Assembly: GCA_025529335.1 (NCBI GenBank)
Contig: JAMYHX010000004.1
Coordinates: 1 to 64,000, forward strand
Direction of reading: 5' to 3'
Length of the DNA: 64,000 nt
From: Rhizopus sp. PT2906
Taxonomy: Eukaryota > Mucoromycota > Mucoromycetes > Mucorales > Rhizopodaceae
In this document: positions 35,852 to 46,196 of the stretch, piece by piece
How positions within the stretch are numbered: position 1 is the first letter of the stretch
Layout of the letters: the number at the start of each line of letters is the position of its first letter
Program-made: the position numbers and the translations under genes
The notes under the pieces: model-generated
The model's input: the letters and a program-made list of their open reading frames with translations, nothing else
What the model was told of the DNA's origin: nothing
The model's database searches: none

Positions 35852-36152
35852 TGACGTGTTTGATATTGAATCATTATAATAACTCGAGTATAATCTTACA
35901 GTAGAGCGTACATTCTACTTTACATTCTACTTTACATTCTTCTATCGCATCTGATAAGAATAAGGGTACTGACAACAATAACAGCATTGATAAATAATCA
36001 TATTGACCACATTTATCATACTGACAACATGAATATTCTCTATAAAACTCTCACACAAACTTGATTTAATAATATTCAGTTCTTCTTAAAAAGAATCTAA
36101 GTCGCAAGTCATCCATTTAATAGCCTTTTTTCAATAACAAAAGAAGCTGAAT
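35852..36152. repeat. LTR-like dispersed repeat, copy A
   Basis: A 301-bp sequence beginning TGACGTGTTTGATAT and ending GAAGCTGAAT, repeated in the same orientation at 51385-51672. Copy A has a 12-bp tandem duplication (ACTTTACATTCT) and one extra T; otherwise I count two substitutions (AAC/AGC and ACA/ATA contexts). It contains a TATA-like CTCTATAAAACTCTC and an AATAAC/AATAAT-rich 3' part, as a solo LTR would. If the element ends at the next CA it has TG...CA termini. No convincing target duplication was seen at this copy. Confidence 0.7.
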
Positions 36153-36216
36153 ACAACAATACCGTCTTCGCAACTATATGTATCAATTATCACAAATTCG
36201 CCAATTAGGATGCTAA

Positions 36217-36950
36217 GGAAAAGATCAAGCTATTTTTGGTTTACTAGAAGCGTCGATCATTACCAAGCACTTACTGCAACGAAATCAAGAAAATCATTTA
36301 AATTTTATCACGTTTCGTTTACAATTCGCCTTCTTCGTATTGTTAATTTGTTATACTGGTGTGCGTCCCGGTTCTATAGTATCCAACGCTAAGGTCAAAG
36401 ACGCTGAATTTCTAAGATGGAAGGTAGCATACATAATTGATTTTTTCCCCCTCTGACTGTATTTATGGCTTCTATTAACACTGAAATAATGCCAGCATAT
36501 AAAAATTTGGCGAGAAGGTCAAGATGAATGCGGTTATCAGATTATCATGCAAATCACTATACCTCATTTAAAAGGCCATGGTAGGTATTTTAGCGAGGCA
36601 AAGCGTATCAACAAGAGGACTCTCCAGTCTTTTGTTGATCCAAACAAAAACTATTCTGTTTATGTGGAGGATGCACTTACATTTAGTATTTTATAGATCG
36701 CGTTTGTTCAAACATCGTCGGATATCTCCTTAACTATAAGGAGCATATAAAGAAACTCAAAGGTGATGACTTCATGGTGATAGGATATGTTGGGAAATCA
36801 CTCGGTCCTGAAAATAACGAAGCTCGTATACGACTATTACAGACCATGGTTGACTGTCTGTATGGGAGGTCTTTGGCTTAAACAGTTTTCGTGCCACCTT
36901 GCTGCAAGACGTCGGATTCGATGGAGGCAAGAGATTCAAAAGTGAACCAA
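36217..36950 (+). pseudogene. Relic of a DUF3435/Crypton-like tyrosine recombinase, with an adjoining decayed fragment
   Basis: Plus frame at 36217-36423: QAIFGLLEASIITKHLLQ, FITFRLQFAFFVLLICYTGV, RPGSIVSNAKVKDAEFLRWK. An intron (36424-36495, GTAGCA ... GCCAG) joins in phase to HIKIWREGQDECGYQIIMQI, TIPHLKGHGR ... VEDALTFSIL and a stop. TGVRPGSIV followed by LRWKHIxIW and LKGH is the R-box region of fungal tyrosine recombinases (DUF3435/Crypton type). The catalytic C-terminal HxxR...Y part is absent. A second frame (36696-36950) reads DDFMVIGYVGKSLGPE, ARIRLLQTMVDCLYGRSLA, stop, TVFVPPCCKTSDS, a fragment of unknown origin with a weak serine-recombinase-like GYxxKS motif. Confidence 0.5.
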
Positions 36951-37273
36951 AAATTTTAAAAAGTATATCAAGGGTAGTTTTTCATCGGTAACTCCACTCA
37001 TCAATTTCCTTTGACATTTTTTATCCTTGGGCCCATAAGCGGTTTTTTCGCTATTATTTACTTCTAAACGGGTTGAACGACGTTTATTTGTTTTATATTT
37101 TTGCGCTCATTTGGACCATCAATAAAATGTTATGATTTAAGCAAGTCGTCTGAGTTTACATTTTGATTCATCCAGAATAAAAAGAACATTGTCTGATTTA
37201 AAGTACGAATACTGTGTTTACTTTGATGCTTTCCCGGATCGGACAGACAGTCGCGGAGAAGGAACAAGATTTC

Positions 37274-37311
37274 ACGCGTGCGGCGGCGCACCCCCCTTTC
37301 GTTTTCGCGCG
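37274..37311 (+). promoter_or_regulatory. MCB and E2F/MBF-like sites in the ASE1 promoter
   Basis: A GC-rich island in otherwise AT-rich DNA contains ACGCGT (37274-37279, an MluI cell-cycle box) and TTTTCGCGC (37302-37310, matching the E2F/MBF consensus TTTSSCGC). They lie 40-77 bp before the ASE1 start codon. In fungi these sites bind MBF/SBF-type factors and drive cell-cycle-periodic transcription, which fits a mitotic spindle gene. The sites are seen directly; regulation is inferred. Confidence 0.5.
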
Positions 37312-37350
37312 ATATTGTGCTTTTTTTTTTTTCTTTATATTGTAAAAATA

Positions 37351-39528
37351 ATGAATGTGGTCTCTGTAGAAGAACTTATTAGTCACCTTAACAACAAAAT
37401 AGAACAACTCAATCTAATCAGTAGTGAGATTGGTTTAAAAGACGATGAACAAGAGCAAAAAATAAAGGATTTTCTAAATGATATCGCACGATTTGCTAAT
37501 GATCAATATACACTTGCAGAAAAAGAAAGGGACAATTTGATAAAAGAAACAGAGAATACACACAGGGCAATACTGTCTTATAAACGACTCATGGGAGAAT
37601 ATGCAGCGAGTACGGCTGTTATCGATCGCAATAAATCATTACGTGACAACCTACAGGAATTACAAGATGAACTGATTAAAGTGAAAGAGGTACACCTATA
37701 TATAAACTATGTTCAATATATAATTGATTATATCATAACGTAGAGATATAATGAAAGCTTAATATACGTACAAGGTACAATGGTAGATTAAGCTATTACT
37801 CCTATGACTAACCTATTTTGTTGTAAAGAACTACATAAACAATTGAAAGCATTACATACAGCATTGGGAGGCTTTGTAAATATAAACTTGATAGCAACAA
37901 CAGAAGTAGATGTATCATCATTAGCAGTCAACAGCTTAGAAGATGAATTACAGCACGCAGAGCAGGAATATGCAAGAAGAAAGGCCATCGTGGACGATAC
38001 GGCCACTGAAATCTGTAATATATTGGTCACCCTAGGCATCGACAGTTTAAACAATAAGGCAGACAAACTGGTCATGCAGTACCACCAAGAAACAAACCCA
38101 GATAAGAAAATTGAACTATGCAACAATTTGGTATCTGAAGAAAGTATATATTACCTTACTGAGCGCATTGCCCAGGTAATAAAAACAAAATGACACAATG
38201 AAGTTTATGCTAAAAAAAGCAATAGTTGAAAGAGACACAACGCCAAGTGGAAGATCGAAAGGAAGAACTGACACAAAAACTGAAGCATCTTTGGGACAGA
38301 TTACGTATTGATCCTGAAGAATGTGAAGTGTTCTTGATGGCCAATAGAGGACTCACACAAGAAGAAATACAAAATTATGAAATGGAATTAAAAAGATTGC
38401 TTAAAATAAGACAAGAACGTATCGGTGATTTTATTGAGAGAGCACGAGAGGAGCTGGTATCGCTATGGGATCAACTTTACTATACTGAAGATCAAAGACG
38501 GCAGTTTCATCCTGCTTATTCAGGTAAATACTTTCTTTTTTTTTTTAATGACTAGAGAGTTTATATTATATAGATGAGACGACAGATGAGATACTAGAAG
38601 CACATGAGAGCGAGATATCACGGCTCCGTTTGGAGGTAGAAGATTCCAAATATATCCTTGATCGCATTGAAAAATACATGAAACTAAAGCAAGAAATTGA
38701 AGAATTTGAAGCTTCAACAAGGGATCCCAATAGGCTGTTTGGAAAGGGTCAGCGTGATCCTGGACGTTTGCTTCGTGAGGAGAAGTTTAGAAAACGCGTA
38801 GAACGTGAACTGCCAAAGGTAAATGGCTCATTTGAGAAATAAAGCGTGTGTACTCATCTTTCAAGTAGATTAGTAAAGAACTTGAAGGTTCATTACTTGA
38901 ATATGAAGCCTTGAAGAATCGTCCTTTTATGGTCTATGGTAAACCTTATCTAGAGACAATATATGATAATAAGGAAGCACAACAAAAGGTAAGAAGAGAT
39001 GCACGTAATGAATCATTGCTAATAGTTGACCTTAGGCAATCGCGCCTAGAACGCCTAAACGAGACACAATGCCACGTAAGCCGTTTACGAGTCCAGGAGC
39101 AACGACAAATAAATATGCAATGTTTAATACACCACAATTCAACCGTACTCGATCATTCCAGGCAGTGACAGAGACACCCAAAATGGATACATCTATCAGT
39201 ATCCTGCATCGTGTCAGAGAAAGAAACATACGAAAACGACCACAAAAACCGATCAGACGAGGTCACTTTGGTAGTGATGATGACGATGAAGAAGAAGAAG
39301 AAGAAAAGGCATTTACAAGTTTCAAGAGCCAAACGACGCATATGAACAAGGTAAATTGACAGTTATAGATGAGAGCTTTCTCTGATCATCTTGCATAAAC
39401 TATAGCAATTGCCGCTTAAACGAAAACATATGGAACCAGAATTTGACAGTGATGATAATCTGGCGGTTAACCTTGATATCTTTGACGATGGCCCTGATTT
39501 AAGTGATATGTCAGATATTGATTCATGA
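37351..39528 (+). CDS. ASE1: Microtubule cross-linker Ase1/PRC1/MAP65
   Basis: Eight exons (37351-37689, 37744-37774, 37829-38175, 38226-38523, 38574-38818, 38869-38988, 39036-39350, 39406-39528), 605 aa. The N-terminal dimerisation rod is coiled coil (EELISHLNNKIEQL ...). The spectrin-like microtubule-binding domain carries LKHLWDRLRID, and the family signature DPNRLFGKGQRDPGRLLREE (exon 5) is complete. The tail is basic, with RTPKRDTMPRKPF, possible Cdk sites (TPKR, TSPG, TPKM), an acidic run and PLKRKH. The 31-bp second exon (RYNESLIYVQ) is needed to keep phase before ELHKQLKALHTALG. Ase1 bundles antiparallel midzone microtubules in anaphase and helps cytokinesis. Confidence 0.93.
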
Positions 39529-39681
39529 TGTGAAATAAAGAACCCCGTGTCACATAGCAGCATAAGTGAGAGTATGCGTGGGAAAAATCACAGGCGTGGA
39601 AACATCTTTTTTTCCCTTACCTTTTTTTCTTCTTTCTTTCTTTCTCTCTTTTTCTCTTTTTCTTTTTATCTTTGTTACGCG

Positions 39682-41933
39682 ATGTTGTCTTTAAAGTTAC
39701 TGAATCAAACAAAGGCTGCGGTCTTGAGAAACACGAGACCTGCTTTCACTAGTCTATTTCGATCTCAGTATCATACATTTCATGAAGATAATGCTTCAGT
39801 TTTACCCAACTTGGTTGAACCTGCTAGTGCTTCATTCAAGGTAAACCGTGATGTCTTGTCTTATAATTTATATTTTACTAATGAATAAAAACCAGGAAAA
39901 TGCTGAAAGAATGCAGCAATTGGTGGATGATTTGAATTTGAAAACTGAAAAGATAAAACTGGGTAAAGAAAAGATAGCTAAAACAAGATATATGAAAATA
40001 ATAGCAAATAGACTAACATGTGTATGTGTAAAAAAAAAAGGTGGAGGTGAAGCAGCACGTCAAAGACATTTATCTCGAAAGAAGATGCTTCCCAGAGACA
40101 GGTAAGCTTTTGCTTATATAACACACGATCAAGTATGACTGACATATATTATTATCCCTTAGAATCAATCGTTTGATTGATCCAAAGTAAAACATAAAAT
40201 GACATTGTATGTTTTATTAGTTATTAAAATAACCTCTCATTTAGCTCCCCTTTCCTTGAATTATCTGCATTAGCTGGATATCAATTATACGATGAAGAAG
40301 TGCCTGCAGGAGGTATTATCACTGGTATTGGCCGCGTCCATGGGTAAGTTTTATATAGACGTGTAAAAAAAAATACCACCGTGGGAAACTTACTGAATTT
40401 CAACGGGTAGAGTGGAGTGTATGATTGTAGCTAATGATCCAACGGTTAAGGTAAGGAAAAAAAAAAGGGGGAGAGAGTAGAAAGCCTTATTAATACTTAC
40501 TGGTTTGTAGGGTGGTTCATATTATCCTATTACAGGTAATATAACATAACAAGGATTATGGATTCATACTTACAACGATGGGTATATACAGTAAAGAAGC
40601 ACCTTCGCGCTCAAGAAATAGCTAAAGAAAACCACCTTCCATGCATATATCTTGGTAAGAAATAATATTTTGTAAAAGTACCAGACTAACATGTATTCAT
40701 AGTCGATTCCGGTGGAGCCAATCTTCCTAGACAAGCTGACGTATTCCCTGATCGTGAGCACTTTGGTCGTATCTTTTATAACCAAGCCAATATGTCTGCT
40801 CAAGGAATTCCTCAAATCGCTGCTGTTATGGGTTCATGTACAGCAGGTGGTGCATATGTCCCTGCCATGGCAGACGAAAGTATCATTGTCCGAAAGCAAG
40901 GTACTATCTTCTTGGCTGGTCCACCCTTAGTCAAAGCTGCTATTGGTGAAACGATCAGCCCTGAAGATTTGGGTGGCGCCGATCTTCACTGTAAGACGTC
41001 AGGTGTGACTGATCATTACGCTTTGGATGATGAGCACGCACTTGTTTTGGCCCGCCGAGTGGTCAGTACGTTGAACAGAGTCAAGAAGCCTCAACTTGAT
41101 TTGCGTACTCCAGAAGAGCCCCTGTACTCACCTGATGAGATTGGTGGTATCGTAGGCGATAATCTAAAGAAGCCCTTTGACAGTAAAAACATTATTGCTC
41201 GTCTTGTGGATGGAAGCAGATTTGCTGAATTCAAAGAGAATTATGGCACAACACTCGTCACTGGCTTTGCTCACATCCACGGCTATCCTGTTGGTATCGT
41301 TGCCAACAATGGTATCCTGTTCTCTGAATCAGCCTTGAAAGGCGCTCACTTTATTCAACTCTGCTCTCAAAGAGGTATCCCTCTTGTATTTCTTCAAAAC
41401 ATTACCGGCTTCATGGTAGGATCTACGGCTGAAGCTGGTGGTATTGCCAAGAACGGTGCCAAATTGGTCAATGCCGTCTCTTGTGCCAAAGTGCCCAAGT
41501 TTACTGTTATCACTGGTGGCAGTTTTGGTGCTGGTAACTATGGTATGTGTGGTCGTGCATATTCACCTCGATTCTTATGGATGTGGCCAGTAAGTTTTAC
41601 ATGATTGAATATACAGTCAGAGGCTTATTTAATCTATAGAATGCTCGTATTTCCGTCATGGGTGGCGAGCAAAGTGCCAACGTATTAGCACAAATCACAA
41701 GAGAAAGCAAGGCCAAGAAGGGAGAGGACTGGCCAGAAGAAGAGCAAGAAAAGTTTATGGCTCCTATCCGTGCCAAGTATGAAGCTGAAGGTCATCCTTA
41801 CTATTCTAGTGCTCGTTTATGGGATGATGGCGTTATCAATCCTCGCGATACGAGAGATGTCCTTGGCTTAGCCTTGAGTGCATCCTTGAATGCACCTATC
41901 GAAAAGACTAACTTTGGTGTGTTTAGAATGTAA
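39682..41933 (+). CDS. MCC2: 3-methylcrotonyl-CoA carboxylase beta subunit, mitochondrial
   Basis: About nine exons. The N terminus MLSLKLLNQTKAAVLRNTRP is Arg/Ser-rich, fitting a mitochondrial presequence. KIKLGGGEAARQRHL then KKMLPRDRINRLIDPNSPFL is the biotin-dependent carboxylase beta N-domain start. VDSGGANLPRQADVFPD and GSCTAGGAYVPAMADE form the acyl-CoA/biotin site, and GFMVGSTAEAGGIAKNGAKL with GGSFGAGNYGMCGRAY the C-domain. The end, INPRDTRDVLGLALSASLNA, is characteristic of MCC beta rather than propionyl-CoA carboxylase. It carboxylates 3-methylcrotonyl-CoA in leucine breakdown with the biotin-bearing alpha subunit, which is not in this window. Several exons are tiny (24 nt at 40163-40186; GGSYYPIT near 40512). 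Confidence 0.94.
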
Positions 41934-42046
41934 AATCTGTCTTTATAAAATAAATAAAAAAAAATAGAATTTCTAATGTCTGTGTGTGTGTCTTTGACGC
42001 AGGGGGTGGTTTTTAATTATTTCTTTTTCTTTTTTATATATTCAAC

Positions 42047-42229
42047 ATGCCTTCTTCATGTAAAGAGATTAGACAAGAACTAGTCGAATGTATGCTCAAA
42101 TCAAAATGCGTATTGAAAGGAAATACTATTAAGGAATGCTTTCAACCAGAACATAGAGACGATGTTCCTGACGAATGCTTCAGTATCAAAAAGAGCTTTG
42201 CAGAATGTCGAAGAGGAATGGTAAAATAA
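42047..42229 (+). CDS. PET191: Cytochrome c oxidase assembly factor Pet191/Coa5
   Basis: Intronless 60-aa ORF: MPSSCKEIRQELVECMLKS, KCVLKGNTIKECFQPE, DVPDECFSIKKSFAECRRGM. The cysteine spacing (C-x9-C, C-x9/10-C, C-x9-C pairs) and the EIRxEL-xxC and FxECrRGM motifs are those of the twin CX9C protein Coa5/Pet191. Such proteins are oxidised in the intermembrane space by Mia40/Erv1 and are needed for complex IV assembly. Full length for the family. It follows MCC2 by about 110 bp on the same strand but has its own leader; there is no sign of co-transcription. Confidence 0.92.
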   Translation: MPSSCKEIRQELVECMLKSKCVLKGNTIKECFQPEHRDDVPDECFSIKKSFAECRRGMVK

Positions 42230-42388
42230 ATATATATTCATATAAAATAGACAACAAATAACAACAAATCACAACTAGATTGATCCACGCATGCGCTTTA
42301 GAGGAAATAAGACACAATAAAAAAAAACATCTCATTGCATATTCCACATACACACATTTCACATCCATTTAATCAATAAAATAGTATA

Positions 42389-43203
42389 CTAGTCTTCTCC
42401 TACAGGCACTTCTTCTTCCAAATAACGAACCAACTTGACACGCATCTCGGTTGTTTCGTCGCCACGAAGTATATCACTTATAAACTGTGCTTCTACTTGC
42501 ATTTGTACCTATATTACTCTTAATTCCCCCTTTCTCTGTTTTTTTTTTTAAAAATAATACATTACCATTTCTAAAGCACCGCGTAAGACACCACAGTAGA
42601 TATTTGAATACCACAGACCGCCCTCAAGTGCTTCATCAGGTAATTCTACAAAATCTGTCAAGGGATTTTCCTCAAAGATGAGTGAGAATTCTTTATTGTC
42701 GCTAGACCAGTTACTGACAGTAGGTGTTATATTGAGAAACATTTTGAATCCAACCTATACAACTAGCCTATATCAGATCACGATGAAGGCAACAAGACAT
42801 ACATATATATATATACCTTTGATATTGCTTCTGCTGTATCTTTAAATTCTGAACAACGTGTGATGCCTGAACGAGCTAAAAAGTCTTCAATCAAGCGCTG
42901 TCCAATGTTGTATCCCCTTCATTGTTCCTGTTGGTCATTTGGCTATAGACGTATAGTTATTCTAAACTTACATTTTTTCGAGTTGTTTATTGACTTCAGC
43001 ATAGTCTTCAAAGTCTTTTACAAGCTGAACGACCATAGAGCCGTATGTCAAGGTGAATAATTCAGCATTCTATAGCACATGGGTAAGTCTCCTCCCTTCA
43101 ACTTTTGTATAATCTAGGCTTTGCTTACAATTTTATCAACTTTAGTCTTCCAGACTTCTTCTCCCAAGGCTTTATATTGTTTAACTGCAGGTGAAGACGA
43201 CAT
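42389..43203 (-). CDS. BET3: TRAPP complex subunit Bet3 (TRAPPC3)
   Basis: Five exons, about 190 aa. MSSSPAVKQYKALGEEVWKT, then NAELFTLTYGSMVVQLVKD, YAEVNKQLEKMGYNIGQRLI, EDFLARSG, AEAISKVGFKMFLNITPTVS, FEENPLTDFVELPDEALEGG, LWYSNIYCGVLRGALEM and MQVEAQFISDILRGDETTEM. ELFTLTYGsxVxQL with the buried cysteine of YSNIxCGVxRGALEMV matches Bet3, whose conserved Cys is palmitoylated. Bet3 forms the central core of TRAPP, the guanine exchange factor for Ypt1 in ER-Golgi traffic. The C terminus RLVKLVRYLEEEVPVGED-like (RVKLVRYLEEEVPVGED) matches family length. Confidence 0.93.
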
Positions 43204-43285
43204 TTATGATTAAAGAAGAAGAGAGAGAGAGAGAGAAAAAAGGAGACATATGTGTGTGTTTATTGGCAAGTAACTCCGAAAAAGC

Positions 43286-44425
43286 TCAAATAAAGCCTAT
43301 GACTTGACCATAGGCATTTGACATCGTATTCACACCCCATTCGGCATTATAAGCTGTTTCTACTTTCTTATCCATCTCCTCTTGTTCTTTCTTTTCCTTC
43401 CAAAAGGCCACTTGCGAAAGCACGTGACCCTTGATAATCTTGGTGTAAAACCAAGTAAAGATCATCATAAAAAATGTTGTCAATCCAAAAAGGATATATC
43501 CATAGATCTGAGCTTTGGTCAGACTTGAGCTTGTGAAGACAATGATGATTTTGACAATAGAAGAAAGGATGAGAAGAAATCCCCAGGTGAAGGTCATGTA
43601 ACGCATGTCCTGACGAAACTTTGCCATGTGGGTGTAAAGATAGTCCAGCTTCTTTTGACCACTTTGGTTCGTTAAACGACGGATATCTTGTTTCTTGAGA
43701 TTTTCATCTACTTCAGCACGCGGCATAATTTGGTTGGCAATCTGGTATACAAGCGGCTTTAGCTCAAATGAGCCTATCTTGATAGGTATCACGCTAATGA
43801 TACAAGCTGTGCCTAGAATGAAAGGGACAATAGATTCACAAATGGCAGACACCTTTTCATTGGGTTGTGCAATTGACTATATAAAGAATGATGAGATTAA
43901 AAAGACTACAACAAAGTTGTGTGTATTACCAGAATTCCTGAAATAAGGAAACTGATGCCGGCTACACAGCCAAGTGGGTCAAATGTACGATCCTTTATCA
44001 TACGTCTGTTGGATAACAATAAGTATTAGAATACATGATCAGTAAATCACTTACATAATGACAATGGCAAACGGAGGCGCAGAGGCAATGATCATGGCAA
44101 GGACTTGGCCTGTATATGGTTTGAGTACATTATAGAGTAACACTGGTAATCCGACACTCCAGAGAATAGCCATAATAAAATTTAAAATGGGACGGCCTCT
44201 CATGAAACTAAAGCTAAAGATATCTTGCAAGGTGCCCAAGTCCATTGGCTGTTCCTCGTCTTGTTGTTTGGGTGCATACTTGTATTCTACTATTTCTTCT
44301 TCTTCTTCTTTTACTTTTGCTGTTGAAGTACTTGTTTGCTTTTGTAGTAAGAATGTCCTCGAGTCTCGGCTTGTGTTGTGGCTGGTATCTTGTTCTTTCT
44401 CTTTTGCTCCAAATGGCCACCTCAT
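43286..44425 (-). CDS. Multi-pass membrane protein, VC0807-like family (tentative)
   Basis: Three exons, starting MRWPFGAKEKEQDTSHN. The first about 60 residues are hydrophilic and acidic (VKEEEEEIVEYKYAP). Six or so hydrophobic segments follow: FIMAILWSVGLPVLLYNVL, VLAMIIASAPPFAIVIM, LGCVAGISFLISGIL, FILGTACIISVIPI, FTWGFLLILSSIVKIIIVF and GYILFGLTTFFMMIFTWFY. A basic loop and a C-terminal tail (EWGVNTMSNAYGQVIGF) come after. The intron after AIVIM (exon 1 ends 44055) keeps phase before RMIKDRTFDPLG. The pattern (PPxxxVIxRxIKxRxxDPLG, FxWG) resembles the VC0807-type family of unknown-function membrane proteins in fungi. Cellular membrane and substrate unknown. Confidence 0.65.
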
Positions 44426-44665
44426 TTCGATGGAATAGGGTAGAAAAAAAAAAACTAACTATAAACAATGGAACAGGCTGAAAATAAACATGACGGAAAT
44501 AAAGTTCTTCCGCATAAATTCATTATCTTCATGGGCTTAAAAAGATTGGTCCCTGGCCCTTGAGAAGTTGCAAGTGATACGAGCGTTTATTTTTTTAGAA
44601 AGTGTGTGAATATCAAAAGTGTAAAGAAGGGGAATATGTACACAAATGGGGGGTATCGATGTTAT

Positions 44666-45064
44666 TTACAAGTGAAAAGATGAAAAGTAAGCATTGTGTG
44701 ATTTCTTTTTAAACGACAAGGAAAGATCAAACTTGGGAGGAGAAGAGAATTGAGTAGATGAGGATGCGCTTAGAGCAGGTGACGTAGATGGTGAAGAATA
44801 AGTTGAGGTAGAAGATAATGATATTGTTGTTGTTGATGATGAAGTTGTAGATGACTTTCTAGGAAAATCGATGAATTCCGGATATGTGTAACCCAATAAT
44901 GGATGGTTGCGAAGAGCATCAGCACGTAAACATTGTTCACTGCAGTAAAGTGATTCCTATAAACAAATATATGAGTTTGGGCCCTTGTGTGTTGATTATT
45001 GTATATTTACCGAAAAGGGACTGACTGCTTTATCACAAAATGTGCACCAGTTAAGATCTGCCAT
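44666..45064 (-). CDS. Ecl1-family zinc-binding protein (lifespan/stress regulator type)
   Basis: Two exons (45064-45011 and 44956-44666), 114 aa. MADLNWCTFCDKAVSPFSES, then LYCSEQCLRADALRNHP forms a C-x2-C ... C-x3-C zinc knuckle like that of fission-yeast Ecl1/2/3 (WCtxCdK ... LYCSexCRxxD). The remainder is Ser/Thr-rich (residues about 50-95) with a basic end (LSFKKKSHNAYF). In yeast Ecl proteins extend chronological lifespan and respond to sulfur, amino-acid or zinc starvation. That role is family knowledge; only the finger is seen here. Confidence 0.8.
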
Positions 45065-45840
45065 AGTTATTAAAGAAAATCATTTAACAAAGAAGAGAGA
45101 AATGGAAAGAAAATATAAAAAAGGAGTCCTTAAATACGTTTCCATACTTGGTCACACACACAGAAGTACAGGCACACGGACTCACTTATCTTTTTACTCA
45201 CACAATGACAAAAAAAGGAAAAACGTGTCTGTTATCAAATTCGTCATTGAAAGATTAAATGATACACTCCCTTACCATAAGTAGATATCGTATCCAATCA
45301 GAGATCATGCTGCATATTGGTTGGAATTCACAGAGTAAGAGAGAGAGAGCACGCTCAACCCACTTGATCAGCGCAAGCTTTCATGGCTTCATTGCTCATT
45401 GAGAATAACCGCAGCATCAAAAGAGAATCTTGTGTGTTTGCACACAAGACTTACAAGTCGAGTGTATCGGTAAAAGCATAAACTTTAAATTTTTCTCTGT
45501 TCTTTGTCTGATTTGGGGCACCTACGCTCCAGAATGTTGCATGGTACATGAAGCATGATTTCCATCTTTGCTCTCTTTTTCTGTAGGTGATGATGACCAA
45601 CTGATGATGCAGGCTTTGTGTATACGTATCAACTTTATTTCTAAAACATAAACAACGAACCTTATCAGCCTATTCAACGTGTGCTGGCATATCAAGCAAA
45701 GACAAACCGTGTTGGCTTAGTCTCAATAATGAATAGGATCCTAGTGATTGAATGTCACCTGACAAAGTATAGATCATAATCATCACCTATCGACATAATA
45801 GCATCAACAAGCCAATAATAACATGTTCCCTGTCTTCTTT
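45065..45840. other. Intergenic, no gene recognised
   Basis: Promoter side of the Ecl1-like gene plus AT-rich DNA with a GAGAGA tract (about 45340-45350). A 99-codon plus ORF (44985-45284) reads through the Ecl1 5' exon on the opposite strand and is not supported. Confidence 0.4.
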
Positions 45841-46196
45841 TCCCCTTTAGATCTCTACACTGTGAGATTTACACAATTTAATTCCCAAATTACATGTATT
45901 AAATGGGCATGAATAAGAGGGTAATACAGCTATTATGGTCACCTCATCACGAGACTATCTTGGGTACAGTCAGAAATGATAGACGTGTCTGTGTTTGGAG
46001 GGATTTATCCAATATTGAACATGGTGATGAATTACTGGTAACTATAGATATCTTCCATCTTTCTCACCATTTTTTTTTCTTTCTCAGTTTGTACACAGTG
46101 GACATACCAATGAGCTATCAGATTTTGGTTGGAACCCTGCAGAGCCCTGGATGATAGTAAGTTGTGGTGAAAATAACGTCTTACAAACATGGTAAA
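45841..46196 (+). pseudogene. RbAp48/Msi1-type WD40 pseudogene fragment
   Basis: The frame reads VIQLLWSPHHETILGTVRND, RRVCVWRDLSNIEHGDELL. An intron (GTAACT ... TCTCAG) leads to FVHSGHTNELSDFGWNPAEP and WMIVSCGENNVLQTW, then TAA. This is the last two blades of histone-binding RbAp46/48, Msi1 or Hat2 (family: VxQxxWSPHxETILASsgxDRRxxVWDLS ... FxHGGHTakixDFsWNPnePWvicSvxEDNixQvW). Upstream, LNGHE is followed by TAA and a +1 shift before VIQ, and no earlier blades are found, so it is a partial dead copy. Confidence 0.75.

Noticed and set aside
40163..40186. Suspected sequencing gap in MCC2 because of very short conserved pieces.
   Set aside because: Phase-consistent tiny exons reproduce the family motif (RINRLIDPNSPFLELS) without any missing sequence.
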